Source of the DNA: Dicaeum eximium
Lineage: Eukaryota > Chordata > Aves > Passeriformes > Dicaeidae
Assembly (NCBI GenBank): GCA_013396995.1
Contig: VWZP01005514.1
Span: 248,001-312,000 of the forward strand
DNA length: 64,000 nucleotides
Reading direction: 5' to 3'
The notes under the pieces are model-generated. The model saw only the letters and a list, made by a program, of their open reading frames with translations. It did not search any database and was not told the origin of the DNA. Positions within the stretch are counted from its first letter, which is position 1, and each line of letters begins with the position of its first letter. The translations under genes were made by a program, and so were the position numbers. Shown one piece after another: positions 1 to 13,002 of this stretch.

Positions 1-1700
1 AATTTTTTTCTTCATAGAATGTATATAATTTAATTTGTTCTCCCTCCATTTTAAAGACAAAAATAGAGATTCTCTGTATGTAGTACTTTGTGAGGCTGCA
101 GAAATATGACTAGTACTTTATGGGGCTTTTTTGTTGTTGTTTTTGTTTACTTGGTGAACAGTTTAACTTTGCATTTTAGGAAAAAAAATATTTGTAAGTA
201 TAAAAGTGAGACACAATTCTTCTTTTAGCAATCACTTCTATACAATTTGAAAATATCAGTTACATTGCATATTTTTATGTGCAACCTAAGACTTCCTAAC
301 CTTAGGAAAAGAGGGACCTTGATGGAGCTTGGTATCTTAGGTACAGTCCCAGTTTTATTGTAAAATTTGTCCAAAAGTTATACATCTACGTATACTAATT
401 TTTTTTTTCTTGAAGAGAAATCCAGCATTGAGTTATACACAATCTGCAAGGAAGCCTATTAGTGTGCAATTATTAGTATTACAGCAGCAAAGCTCTTGGC
501 TGTCCTGTCTCACACCAAGGTGCCCAGTATAAACCAGGGCAGTGGTGATCCATCAGCCAAAGGAACAATAATTGGCCCCAAGTTTTCCAGCATAAGAATA
601 ATATATTACAGGCTGCTTCTTGCTGCTTCGTCTTTCCTTTGGGATGTGGTGAGATATTTTCTGTCATCATCCATCACTGGCAATTGCTGTCCCTTTCTAG
701 ATGGGTGATTAACAGACACCAACAATATTGTAGGAATTTGCAGACTATGCAAAACACCCTGCTAGCACAACTCTGCCAGTTACAGCCTCAACAAAAACTT
801 TTTTCCATTTTTCACAACAATTTATTATACATCTTTGAAAATCCCAGAAACCTTTGCATCTTTTTATATTGCCAGAGTGTGGAACCCAAAAAATATAACA
901 TTTGGTCATTAAATATAACATTTTCTTAGGCCCCATTATTTTATTGGAATAAAGAAAAGTCTTTAACATCTCCTTAGAATCAGCTTGTGATTTTACAGGT
1001 TCTTCTCTTTAATTGTTTTGTAGTCCAGTAGTCCAGCCTATTGATTGACTGTTTATTCATTCTAATTGGGAGATTTAACTGTCAGTTTGTAGAATTCTGA
1101 TGGAAATTGTAGAGTATAAATACTTTTTAGCCATTCTGAGACATTCATTTACTGGGTAATTGAAGGAATGAATTATTTTGATATTGAAATAAGTTACTAT
1201 TTCAACAGATATTTTTGGAAGAATTTTTGTCACCCTAATCTTTTTCTGTTTGTTTGTTTGTTTTTCCTTATCTTTTTCCCCTGGAAGGATCATAAATAGT
1301 TTGTCTTTGCTTGTCGATTTAAGAGTTAGGAAAGTAACTCCACTGCTTTAGATGATGCTTTTGTTTCATTACTTAGAAATTCAGACGTACAAACTAACAC
1401 TCATTAGGTTTTTTTTTTTAGATTATTAGTGCTATTCCATAAAATATCAAATTTCTGACTATATCTCCCTTCACAGTCATGCCTTGCTCCATTTCAGCTC
1501 ACTGCCACATCACAGCCATTTCCCAGCTCTTCTATGCTAGCTTTATCCCTAGCTTATCATCTTCTCTTTGTAATTAAGGCTATCCTACTCCAGTATTTAA
1601 ATTTTACTAATTAGTAAAACCTCTCTGTTGCTTTTTCTGCTTCAATACAACTTCTTCTGCTAAGTTCTCACTGCATCTTTTTTTTTTTAATTTTATGTTG
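1..1700. other. Gene-free AT-rich DNA
   Basis: No gene or recognisable interspersed repeat is visible. Reading frames here stay under 100 codons and have no protein-family features. Small-scale content: a TTG/TTTTG-rich run near 128-150, a TTTG run near 1246-1267, and a 13-bp direct repeat (aaatataacattt) at 891-903 and 911-923. Homopolymer T runs occur near 400 and 1410. The stretch could be intergenic or intronic; the sequence does not decide. Confidence 0.6.
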
Positions 1701-2030
1701 CAATATCCGTTGTGTCTAGGCTTTGTCTTGAGCTGTCCAAATAACAGTTGTTTGTCCCCTAAAAAAATAGGTGGTATCTACTTCTAGCTCTTCAAAATGT
1801 TTCACTTTTTTCTTCAAACAAATGTCAAGTAAGTTCTGTAAGTTTTATCTTTAAATGCATGAAGGAGGAAAGTGTGGTAGTCTTGTGAGCACAATTCCTG
1901 CAGATGGCAGTGAGGGTGACCACGTGCTCCCAGCAGGTACCCATGCACACAGACACACAGTGGACATCTATGCACACANCAATATCCGTTGTGTCTAGGC
2001 TTTGTCTTGAGCTGTCCAAATAACAGTTGT
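1701..2030 (+). repeat. Exact 51-bp direct duplication beside a single-N gap
   Basis: The 51 bases at 1701-1751 recur without a mismatch at 1980-2030, offset by 279 bases. The second copy begins immediately after the only N in this part of the window (1979). The flanks differ: the first copy sits in T-rich DNA, the second between two copies of a CA-rich unit. Perfect identity between two copies in otherwise old, decayed DNA suggests a very recent event or a misjoin made when the gap was closed. I favour an assembly artefact but cannot exclude a real templated insertion. Confidence 0.85.
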
Positions 2031-2062
2031 GCACACAGACACAGTGGACATCTATGCACACA
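1945..2062 (+). repeat. Two copies of a CA-rich unit of about 33 bp flanking the inserted 51-mer
   Basis: The unit at 1945-1978 (34 bases) recurs at 2031-2062 (32 bases), differing by one missing AC dinucleotide. Both start gcacacagacac and end atctatgcacaca. The N at 1979 and the copied 51-mer (1980-2030) lie exactly between them. This is what is expected if a short CA-rich minisatellite was collapsed or badly bridged during assembly, so the true number of units here is uncertain. Confidence 0.8.
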
Positions 2063-2497
2063 GGTGGCCTCACAGAGAAACACAGGTAAAAGGAAAGCAG
2101 AAAAATCTTGATCCTGCTCTAGATGATCAAGATAAAAACCAGACATGGAAAATACGCAAGTATAGATAATACGGTTTCATGCAGTAGCTGGCCGTGGGGT
2201 TTTGCCCAGCAGCTGGCCCCTGGATTCACCAGGTCTCCCCAGTTGTACCAGGTAATAACACGTAATAACATGCAAATGGGCTTTTTCAGTAAGTGGCACA
2301 GAGCTATGGACACACCCAGAGCTGACTGGCAGAGTCCTGGCTTCTGCAGTCGCTCCTCCTGAAGCCAGCTCTCACGTTCTTTGGTCCTTCAGAAACCTTC
2401 GACCTCTCTGATACCTGGATCCCAAATTTATCCTACTCTTTGGTTTATTCTACTCTCTGGTCTGGTCTGAAGCTCACTACTGAAGCACCTGCACAAA

Positions 2498-2601
2498 GGC
2501 ACACACACACACTGCACACCCATTCTGCTCTCCCCAGGTGTGCACCATGCACACATGGACATGCACATGCACACATGCACACCATGCATCATGGACACAT
2601 G
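2498..2601. repeat. CA-rich imperfect minisatellite
   Basis: A short (CA)n run is followed by variants of atgcacacatgcac and catggacacatg, giving alternating purine-pyrimidine DNA for about 100 bases. It lies in the same GC-raised block as the CA-rich unit near 1945-2062 and may share its origin. The frame through it is rich in His and Thr purely because of the repeat. Confidence 0.7.
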
Positions 2602-2699
2602 GGCTCTGACCCATGGCCTGACTCCAGTAGCTGCACTCAGGCCTCAAATGAACAAATGTGCAGGCAACAGACAGCCCTCAGCCAGTTAGGAAAGGAATT

Positions 2700-5285
2700 T
2701 TATAAGAAGGCAAGACAGATTGCCTACTATTCCCTCTATTTTACCATGCTTCCTCCTCCTCAAACCCTTCCCTTTCCCTGTCTTAGTTTCTCCTTCAAGC
2801 TTTACATAACAAACCTTGCATAATCCCAGAATTCTCTTTCCAGCACTTCATAACAAGCCACATCCACCAAGGCTCTTTTCGCATGTATCAAGTAAAAGCA
2901 AATTTAAGCAAATTTTTACTCACAGTTTCTCCATCACTGACCTGGCAGATTTAAGCTCAGTAAAGGAATACTTATGCATTTATCATTACGACTTTTTGGG
3001 CAAGGCAAGGGCTAAGTTCAGTCCTATTGTGAGATCTTTAATGGGACAAATTTCACATGCTGGGAGTGATTTTTAGATTATAATTTCTGGAGGTAGCTTC
3101 CTCTTTATTGTACATACATTGCATATTCTACATACTGTGTCTGTAATGTGATTTAAAACTGTAATGTACCACAAACTTATCCACAGCTAGGTTCTTTTTC
3201 TGATTAGCTCCTATTTTGGAAAAAAACCACCAAAACAGATGAATATACATATGTCATCCTTCTGATGTTGAGTGTATGCGTTTTTAATCCATCACAAATG
3301 TAACAGAGGATTGAGTGAACGCATGAATGTGTTTGCACATACCTCTCCTAAGGCTTTGCACATTTTGTGCTGTGTCACTGTGGCAACAACAGCAATGGTC
3401 TTTTACTAATGTATATATTTTTATACATTCAGTGAATTGTTTCTCCCTGCAGTAAAAGGCTCTGCTAAAGAAAATATGAACATATATATAGTGTTGAATT
3501 ACAACTGCTGGCCTCTATTTTTTCTGATTTGTATTACATTTAGAAAGATAAATGCAATATCCAATGTACACTTATAACAAAAAAAATACATATTTTAAAA
3601 TTATCCGAGCAAAAACTTACAAAACTGTACTGCAAAATATTTAGAGCTAAATTTACTTAAATTACACTCCAAGTATGTATGCCTTAATTTACTCCTTTTA
3701 TATTCTCCAATGGGTAATAAAATGAATGTGATGATACAAAAAACAATTTTAAGCTAAGACACTGAAGCAGGAAGATGTTATGTGTTATCAGTATTCATAA
3801 AATCAGGTCAGAATAACTTTGTTGGTAAAGGTTTACTAATGAAAAACCACCAGCATAATATGAGTAGGACCCAGTCCTCTCTGAGGATTTTGGCTCTCTG
3901 ATTTCACTGACTTCTCCATGGGGTTTATTTCTTGATCCAACAGACTACAGCATAGAAATTCCAAAAATTAATGAAAATATTAATAAAATTGAAAAAAAAA
4001 ATCTGAATAATAAAAAAAGTGCTAAACACCATTGATAAAATAGTTATGCAGTGTATAAGAGGCTTAATCTAACCATAAGGAAAACCTTTTCAGAAGAGTG
4101 TTAGTGATTAGAATTTCTAAAATTAAAGCAAAGAAACTAATAAGACCTTGAAAAATGCATCTTTCATCCTTATGAAGTTATAACAGTGTGTTCACATAAA
4201 ATTATTTCAAGGATATTCCAACAAATAATATCTGTGTGCATTGGAGTTTTGTTTTGCTTGTTTTCTGTAATTTGAAATTCCACTTGTGGGACTGTCTGTA
4301 ATCACAACATCTAATGGTTTTACAGATAACTCTCGATAACTGTGTTCTGATGTCAGTGGACTATAAAGTTTTCTGCAACAATGCAGTTAGAGCTTCTGTT
4401 GGAGAAAGGGTGCACATCTTCTAAGGAACTTCTTAAAAGTAGGAGAAAGATGTTTTAACACAATATCTATGGAATTTAATATTTTTCATTCATTATCCTT
4501 GAAAAAGTTTCAGGACTGTGAAAATGTTCAATTTTACAGGACACAATTCAATTACTTAGGTTTCTATTTGATCAAAATATACACTGTTTTGCTTCAGTTA
4601 CATCAGAAAGGTTTTACCTTTCTATTATATGCAAGTTTTGATATTGTGCCAGTGGTGTTTATGAAACTGATATTAGTCGTATCTGTGAAAGACTAAGTCA
4701 GCAACCACCTATCTGCTCATGATGGCTAAATTAAATCTAATCCTATCATAGACTTAAATCATGCCTTTTCTATTCCATGATTACACAAGGTTAATTCAGT
4801 TGATACTGATCAAACTAGCTGCAGGGTGCTGCTGACAGGCTGATTGCACATGGTCTGGGAGTGTTTGAGTACCCTCCTGAAGGTGATGAGCTCATTATGG
4901 GACCGGGATGCAGCTTTGCCAGTTGCTTTTATGCAATTTTAAGATGATGATGTCAATAGACCTAGGGCAACTACAAGTCTGATGGTATCTGGATGTTTAG
5001 CCTGTCACCTCTGCATCTTCCCTGCACCATCCTCTTGAATGAAGGGTGGGTTTAACTTGTGTGGTGTGATTGGGTTTTTGTTTTTTGTCCTGCTTAGGCT
5101 TAAGACATTAAGCAGGTCAGTTATCCTCAACATCCAGCAAAATACAACATCACTGTCTGCCTCAGTATCCCCTTTCTGTTCCTTTCTCTCCCCTGAGCAT
5201 AAAACGTGCTCACATTTACTCCTTTGCCTTTGATCCCAGATTTGCTACTCCTGTACTCAAATAGGATTTTTCTGATACTGTCTGT
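2700..5285. other. Gene-free AT-rich DNA
   Basis: I see no gene. A T-rich Met-initiated frame of 75 codons (4469-4696) has no recognisable domain. A segment near 3865-3950 (gacccagtcctctc, then gatttcactgacttc and ccatggggttt) resembles the style of ancient sauropsid interspersed repeats, but I cannot place it in a family. A TA run lies at 3482-3490. Confidence 0.55.
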
Positions 5286-5289
5286 TGAC

Positions 5290-5560
5290 TTTGGACGGGA
5301 CAAAGTTAATTTTCTTCACGGTAGCTGAAAAGGGGGCTATGCTTTGGATTTGTGCATGGAACAGCATTGATAGCATGGGGATGTTTTTGTTATTGCTGAG
5401 CGGTGCTTGCACAATGTCAAGGTCTTTTCTGCTTCTCACTCCCCTCTACCAGAGAGGAGGCTGGCAAAGCACAACAAGTTGTAAGGAGACACAGCCAGGA
5501 CAGCAGACCCCAGCTGACAGGGAGATCCAGATGTCTTCTGTCGTGATGTCTTAGTGTGTT
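5290..5560 (+). mobile_element. ERVL-like LTR fragment, 5' half
   Basis: The stretch from acaaagttaattttcttcac through the tttggatttgtgc, agcattgatagcatggggatg and gctgagcggtgcttgcacaa segments to gacacagccaggacagcaga follows, block by block and in order, the 5' half of the common avian ERVL-type LTR as I know it. The 3' half (the ATT-rich region and GC-rich end) is not visible; similarity fades by about 5560, possibly extending weakly to about 5630. No internal retroviral sequence or partner LTR is next to it. It is a truncated solo LTR remnant in the sense orientation. The 89-codon frame across it is incidental. Confidence 0.75.
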
Positions 5561-5639
5561 ACCTGTCCATGTCCAGTTGTCTTCTACATCCTGCTGAGTA
5601 AGCATACCCTCAGCAGTACCTGGGCAGTGGTTAAATAAT

Positions 5640-8600
5640 GTGCTTATAGCCTAACTCTGCAACCCCATGGTCTCCTATATAAGGTATATTAAATATTACT
5701 GTGCCCCTAATTTTAATGCAAATAGAAGGATTCCTGATGCACTTTAAGTACTGGATGCAAAAAACTGCTATGCTTTCCTTTCCTCTAGTAGATTTCTTTC
5801 ATACTGTTGATCAGAAACTACCATTTGTTTCTTTGGGGTTTTTCAGTAAGATAACACTTTCTGGGAGGGATGTGGTGCACTATTTTTCCACCATGTTCCC
5901 ACAAACAAAAATTATTGTCTGGCACACTGTGTTGAGATCCCACCTCTCTCCTGAGCATGGTCACGTGCTGCAGGGCTATGTATCTTTGATAATGAGACCC
6001 CAGCAGCCTCTCCTGAGATGTGTATTTCAAAGCAGGAATATTTTCTTTTAAAACAGGCAGTAAAGTTATTACTTTTTAGATAATGGCCACTGGTACAAAT
6101 CCTCAGCAGACAGGAGTTTCATTCAGCGTGAGGGAGTTAAAATCCACATATATTGCCAGCAAGATGCAAGCCCTGATCTCAAAGGCTTTAAATTATGCTG
6201 GGGTTGCAGTCTGCTTATTTGCTGAAGTTTTGCAGATAACAAGTCAAGGTTTACAGGGCAAGGATAGGTTGCTAGATCGATTGACTCTTTAGTCTAGTAT
6301 TTTAGACACTGATTGTTCAAAGCTCATAGGCTTAATTCTCTAATTGTGTTGAATAGTGATGCATGCATGACATGCAGAAATAGAGCAGAGAAGGAGGTTG
6401 TTTTCCTCACGTCCCTCTCCTACCAGGTGCTTTTCCTTTAATCTGTTTTCTCACTCTCACTTTGGAAAATGTGTGTTTTGGAAATATAAGTGTAGAAGGA
6501 TTTGGAAATTACTGTGGCATTTCATGGGAAAGGCTACTAATCACTAAATTACCACTTCAGAAAGATGAGTGACAGCTCTCTCCCTCTAGCTATTTCAAAA
6601 CAAACAGAAGTCGCAGCTATATTTTGTAAGAGATTTAATTTTCTACATTTATAGGTGAATACACGTCAGTTTTGAGCACGTTCTGAGAAATGTCTGGGTT
6701 ACTCTGGAACCAGTGAAATTTAGAGAGGCAATAATCACTGGGCTGGTCAGGCTGGAGTAATTCTGAGACAGTCCATAGTTAAAGCACCAGGGAGCAATGA
6801 TTTCAAGCAGGGAGGCATCCATCTACTTAGACACATCCTGTATTATACAACACAGTTAAGCTGGAGCTTTTGATATTGAAGAAATTCATTTGAGGACCTC
6901 AGTGCTACCTAATCCATGCTTGGAAACTTAATTAGTGTATTTAAGCTTGCTCGGTATTTCTATTAAAATGTTGGATTTGCTGACATTTCTTAGATTTTGT
7001 CAAAATGGCTACACAGCCTACAACAAATATGGGATATAAAAATGTATAGAAGCTGCTGTTAATAACTGAAAAATAGTGCAGGAGACATTGGAAAGGAAAA
7101 ATAACTTGTAATTAGAAATGTTGTGTTGTAATGTAATGCAATGTAATTAGAAATTTAACAGTTGAAATGTTTTATCTTATATTCACTGAATGATTGACTA
7201 AAGTGCATTAATAAGATAAAGCCAGCTGCAGAGTGTATATCATAGCTGGGAAAGAGTGTTGGGGGAGTGCAATGTTTTGCTTTGCCCACTAATTAGTAAT
7301 GTTAAAAAAAGAGGGAAGCAAGCTTATATCAAATTAATCAGGAGACTGAGTTAATCAGAAACACATGGAACTGTGTGGCAAGAACTAGTATTAATCAATA
7401 AAATATTCTGGAATAATGCCAGGCATTAGAAAATGGGGGTATTGCAGGACTATATATCAAGGTTTGCAATCATCAGTGAATATGTAATGGGAGCTCTTTT
7501 ACCAGCTGAAGCCCTGAGAGGAGTAACCAACCTGAAAACATTCACTGGAATACCTTATTGCAATGTATTTTATAGTACATGAATTCACACATCACCACAG
7601 TAGAGCAAAATAGTTTATTCATTTATTTACTGAAATCAGCGTGGATCATCAGTATGCAGTTCCTACAGTGCACAGAAATCTTACTTTCCATAGACAATCC
7701 TCAGATTGAGGATCCACCATTGATCCACTATTGATCACAGTTCATCAAGAAAAAGGAGAGAGAGAGAGCACAGAGTTTGCTGAAAGGATGATGAATTTCT
7801 TCATCCCTTTGCCTAAAGGGCATCTCCTAGTGAAGCGCATTTTATTACCTCAGTAGAATAAGCAGTTCATGACTGAAGCTTTTTTGTAAAGTTGCAGAAT
7901 ATATCCATGCTAGACAATATCAGCCCTGTAAATGTATTAAGCTTACAATTTTTAATGTATTAAAAATATTAAAGATTATTTTTTATTTTAAAAACTATAT
8001 TAAAATACTTTACTCTTGCAACTCAAATGGCACTTGGAGACTGCTTGGATGATGATAACCCACAATCACTATAGCCTATAATGTCAAAAGTTACAGGTCT
8101 TTAAAATTTCCTTTTTTTTAATACCAAGTTTGCCAAGTAACCCTCAGTTATCTTGCATGTCTCAAGACATTTTTTCTCTATAGAACAAGAGTTTTGGATG
8201 TCAAGGCTATTGTTTATGTCCAGGTGGTATTTTGGCACAAGGAAATTTTCTAATCACTGGTTTTGGGTTGAATGGTTCCTGTCACAAAATGTCCTGACTA
8301 GGCTTTTTCACTGGGCAAGGGAAGTATTCTGCAGTATGTAAAGTAAGGCCTATGTGATAGAAGACAAATATCTTTGAAAAACTCCTCCCAGATTTTCAAT
8401 ATTTTTAAAAATAAGTGATGAATTTTGTAAGATTTTATTCTCTCCCTCTTTCTTTATATCATTTTCCACTTAATATTTTCATTTTCCCATTTTCATTTTT
8501 TAAGTCTAGACTTCTCCAAGAGAAATTTTCCAAACTTCAGAGAGAATTATTATTGTTGCAGTTACTACAAAACTGAATGCACTAAATAGGAAAACTATTA

Positions 8601-11600
8601 AGCAAACTCCAAGCTTTTTAATCATAAATTTTCCTTAATTTAGGAATTAAGAGTTACAGCTGAGGTGCTTTATTTTATCATTGCTGCCTAAGGGACAGTC
8701 TATAAACTGTACAAATTACATCCCAGTGAGCCCATGACTCCAGTCCTTCAAGGGTGGTGATCAGCACTGGTGTTTCCTGGCCTGAAAGGAGCTAAAATTT
8801 TAGTTATCCTGTATACTGACCTGCTGAACTACTGGCTCAGGGTGACAGATTCCTGACAGTTTTTCATGTTATGTCAAAGCTAAGTATGTCACTTCCTCCA
8901 CAACAAATGAAATGTTTCAGTTCAAGAATTGTAGTTTTATTTTGTGGCTGATAAAATATACAGGAATCTGAACCACTGAGTTAAATTACTCTGTTCTTTT
9001 GTGTTATTTTTCACAGTATTTTTTAAAATTGAAATATAGCTAAAAAAATTATGAAGGGTTCAGAAAAGCATCTCTGAATTTGCAGAAGAAGCTGGATGGA
9101 AACTCAGTTGAATACTTCTGTGTTACTCATGCCAGGTAAGTGACACCTTTTTTGTGACCTCTTGTTTACTGGAAAAGTGAGAACCTGGAGTAAGTGTGCC
9201 CTGAGGGAACTCTTTGTACCAGCTAATTTTTTACATTGACCCTGTTCTGCATTGCACAGATTAGATAAATAATAATGCATCCAGGACAGGATATTTCCAT
9301 TTAGTGAAGAAAAAAAATTTTTTTTTCATGTTTCTTTCTAGATTTCTTAAATTATAAAACTCTTCATTATTACTAGCAGTAATAAAAAGAAACCTTGAAC
9401 TTTGAATTTGGAACTTTGAAACTTCTCATAATGTGACCATTTTAATTTCAGTGAAAACTGCTTCTCAATTTAAATCATATTTGGTTTATGCAAAGACTGA
9501 AAAAAATTCATTTAGTTTTAAAGTCAAATACTAGTTCTTAAATATGTTTTAAATATATGTAGCCAGATGTCTGTGCAGGTGTGCAGAGAGTCAATGTCAG
9601 TGTGAAATGAGTTGTGCAGTAAGAAGCTGCATTGGAGGGACACAGTAACACCATCTGTGAAGCTGTTGTACTTCAGACTGCACATCTAAAGATGCTGAGC
9701 TAAACCTAAAATTGAGAAGCTTTAGAAGTCACCAACTTTTTTCCTCCTACATAGTTTCAGCTGTTCATAAGTCTAAAGAGAGACTTTGGGCCTTTCTATG
9801 CCAGTGCATTCTTCTGTGATGTTATCATCATAATTTAGATTTTGAAGATTAGAGAAAAATGTTTATGTCTCTGGTGTCTCTCTGTTTAGCTTCCTGTATT
9901 GCAGAAATTGAGAAATTAATGAGATTTTCAAAATATCAGGTTGCCTTGTATTGTCTTAATATCAGATCAATAGAAGATATTTCTTTTGATTGAAACTTAT
10001 GAAACAGTTTTTATATATATGTAGAATTGTAGTTCTGTTGTGAGAGCCAGAGAGGCTTAACTACAAATTTTGGAAGAGCATTTACAACCCTGTTCTGCAG
10101 ATTTCCCTAATATACATATTTCTCATGGCCTTGTCTTCCTTGTGATGTGAATCTTGAACTCTGAATGGCCTTTTATTAACATAAGAAATATATGGACGAT
10201 ATCAGGAGTGCCTTGCTGTTAAGACTTTTTTTCTCTTTCAGGAGAGATGTTAGGCTAAGATAACAATAGAAAATTGTTAGAGTTTCTGCTAAACATTCAT
10301 TTATGGATTTCAAAGGGTTATAACTAATTTCTTTTGCATCTTTGAATTTTTTTTTGACCAAAATTAATTATAGAAATTTTATGGTGAAATGTTGAATTTT
10401 ATGGTGAAAATGCTCAGGGAAATGAAATTGTATTTGGGGTTATTTTAGGTAGCCTAAGAAGAGAGGTCACTATTTAGTCCAATCATTGACATCAAGTAGA
10501 TTGTTTTGCGTTGTGTTTGGTTTGTGAAGTTCTTTTGTTTGTTTGCTGGGTTTGGTTTTTTGTTTGTTTCTAATAGGTTGGGAGTATTTTCACTTTAACT
10601 GGGAACATGGATATGTGTGAAGTTTTTATACATTCACTATGCAACAGAGGAGATTTTCCTCTCAAACATACAAGCATTTAACATTTGCTTTGATTGTCTA
10701 TCTATAAAGACAACTATTAAGGAAACAAATATATTTCTGCTTTTATGTGAGTCAAGCTATTAGAGTAAATTTTTGAAGGGACCAAATTTCTTTGTCCATC
10801 TTAAGAAAAATTTTCTTTTTCTTGATAATCCAAAATGCATCATTTTCATGGAATGTCTAAAAAGAAAGGAAAAAAATTCCACAAAAGGAAACACGATCTT
10901 TATGTTTCTTTGAAGAACTGTAGGAGGAAGGTGAGTCAGAAATGTTATGAATCATCATGAACAATGAATGTAACAGTCAATCCAATCTCAAAGAACAATG
11001 AGAAATTACACAGAATGGGTAATGTGCATGTGTGTAGAGACATAAAAAGGCCTGGCTGTATCTTATTTCTCCTCCATGACACCACTTTTTTTATGTCTGT
11101 TATGGGAAACGAGAACTGTGACAAATTCTTTGAGATGTTATGTTGCCTATTGAGTCTAAAAAATCTCCACCATCTCTTACAACAAAGGAAATTTTTTTAG
11201 TAAAGAGTAGAACATTTCAACCTCTAGACTCAAAGACAGCTTTTTTGGGAGTTACCTGTAAAATTATTTTTAGAGAATTGTTTTATTATGTACCAAATTC
11301 AAAACTCAAATTCGATTGAATTTCTGAACCTTGAGATTTCTTTTCCAGAATTGTCTTATTGTAATATCCTTTTGATGACCTAAGCTTTACTTCTTTCAAT
11401 CTTAATTTTTCTCTTCATTCATGGTTATTCTATATGGTAAAAATATTGCATATCTCTTCAGTTTAAAAATTCAGTTCCATTTTACAACTGGATTTTACAC
11501 AAATTATTTATAATTTGTATGTTTTCAGAATGTACATCTTAAACCTAAAAAGAACCTTTTTGGTTGTGCCATGGTCTCATTTGAATCAGTGGAATGATAT

Positions 11601-13002
11601 GAATCTGTCTATGTTGCATAGGTGTAATTGTGTCAAATTTATCACAAATAAAATTTATAGAGGGGATTAAGTAGAATTATGATGAGAGTTAAGGGGGGTT
11701 TTGCTTGTGCATATGTGAATAAAATATGACAGTTTGTGTTGAGCTTGTTGAACTGAAAATTGGAACTTATGCTTTTAGCTAAGCAAGGACAAAATATTGC
11801 TAATAATTGAGTTTGAGGGAAGAAACTTATTTACAATGGCTTTCTTATTGTATTGAAATCATAAACTTCATGGTTTTTGACTTGAAATTGCCTTAATGTT
11901 ACAAAAAGCATGTGCAGAATAGGTTTGCATGGTAAAGCAAACACTATTTTGTGATAGCAGGAAGGTTCTTTCTGATAGCGTGAAGTTATTATGAAGATCA
12001 ACAATAAAAAATAGTATCAAAAGTTGATGCAATAATTTCAATCAACCCTCAGATCTCTCAGTTCCTGAATTCTCTCTTACTTCCTATGAATCACCTTCCC
12101 TAGAGGATTCCCATACTAAAAATATTGCTTTCATTAATATTTGTGGGTCATAAGATACTCAATTCTTGGACTGTAGTCACTTCTAATTCTAAAGTCTGCA
12201 TTTACAAACCTTTTACTTTAATTGAAAAAGGTGACACATAGCACAGTAGAAAATTGCTATTTTTAAGTATATCAAAGTTAAAAATAAGCATGGGGAGAGA
12301 AACACAGACAGTTTTATGGGTTCTTAGAGATCTTAAAAATGTGGTTAAGATGGGAATAGTGAGAGGGAGAGGGTCTTTTTCTTTACAACTCAAGATAGTC
12401 ACGTATTGATTTTTTTTCCCTTTTCCTCTTCTTGCTTAATTTTTTCCTTTCCCATTTGTCAAGTGCACATTCTGAATGTCAGTTGGAAATCTGCAGTGTT
12501 TGTTTGAGATTAGTCTGTGCTAAGAAATGTGAATACTGAATTATCTTCTAAGTACATTGGAATTTGAAGTTTAGAGAAAGTGATATAATACTCATGTGCT
12601 GTCCATCATGCTAAGTAAACTTAACACATAATCTTTCTCATCAAACACTCCTTTTTATGCAGGAGCATGTACAGTGACTGCTGGAGAGCCATCTTTGTTT
12701 TAACAGTGTGGACCTTTTTGCTTTCCAATGGGGAGCAATTTGTTCTAGCAGATTCTAAATTTATTTTCATAAATATAACGCAAAGCAATTGATTTCCTAA
12801 CATACTTCTCAAGGTATACTGTGACTTTAGGAATAGCTATTAAGAGTTCAGTCCACCTCCTTTCCTTGTTTGTCTGCTTATTTATTTTTGCTAAGGATGC
12901 TGAATGTTTATAAGGCTTACTTAGAAAAATGTGCAACAAAAATATTCTCTTGCCTCCTTTCTAGTGGTTCTGGATACTTAATGAAAGTTTACTATAAAGT
13001 GT
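5640..13002. other. Long gene-free AT-rich stretch
   Basis: No gene or confidently named repeat over about 7.4 kb. Small features: a GA run at 7755-7769; a 13-bp direct repeat (tgtaattagaaat) at 7107-7119 and 7142-7154 enclosing TGTAA-type repeats; an A-run abutting a T-run near 9310-9326; a 15-bp direct repeat (aattttatggtgaaa) at 10375-10389 and 10395-10409; and TTTG-rich DNA at about 10531-10572. A 116-codon frame at 5701-6051 has no recognisable domain. Confidence 0.6.

Larger units (their letters stand above)
1880..2700. other. GC-raised block, unidentified, probably repeat-derived
   Basis: Base composition rises clearly above the AT-rich flanks from about 1880 to 2700. Frames of 110 and 127 codons occur here, but they follow the CA/TG-rich composition and match no protein family I recognise; the 110-codon frame also runs through the N. 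An octamer-like ATGCAAAT lies at 2270-2277 next to a 10-bp tandem repeat (gtaataacac/gtaataacat, 2252-2271). The compositional step suggests an inserted element, but I cannot name its family. Confidence 0.35.

Noticed and set aside
300..335. agagggaccttgatggagct, resembling a CR1 3'-end phrase.
   Set aside because: The surrounding sequence does not continue the CR1 order in either direction.
2440..2823. 127-codon frame rich in His and Thr.
   Set aside because: Its distinctive part is the translation of a CA-rich minisatellite; the rest shows no domain.
9301..9330. A-run joined to T-run, self-complementary.
   Set aside because: Homopolymer palindromes of this kind are common in AT-rich DNA and carry no further signal.
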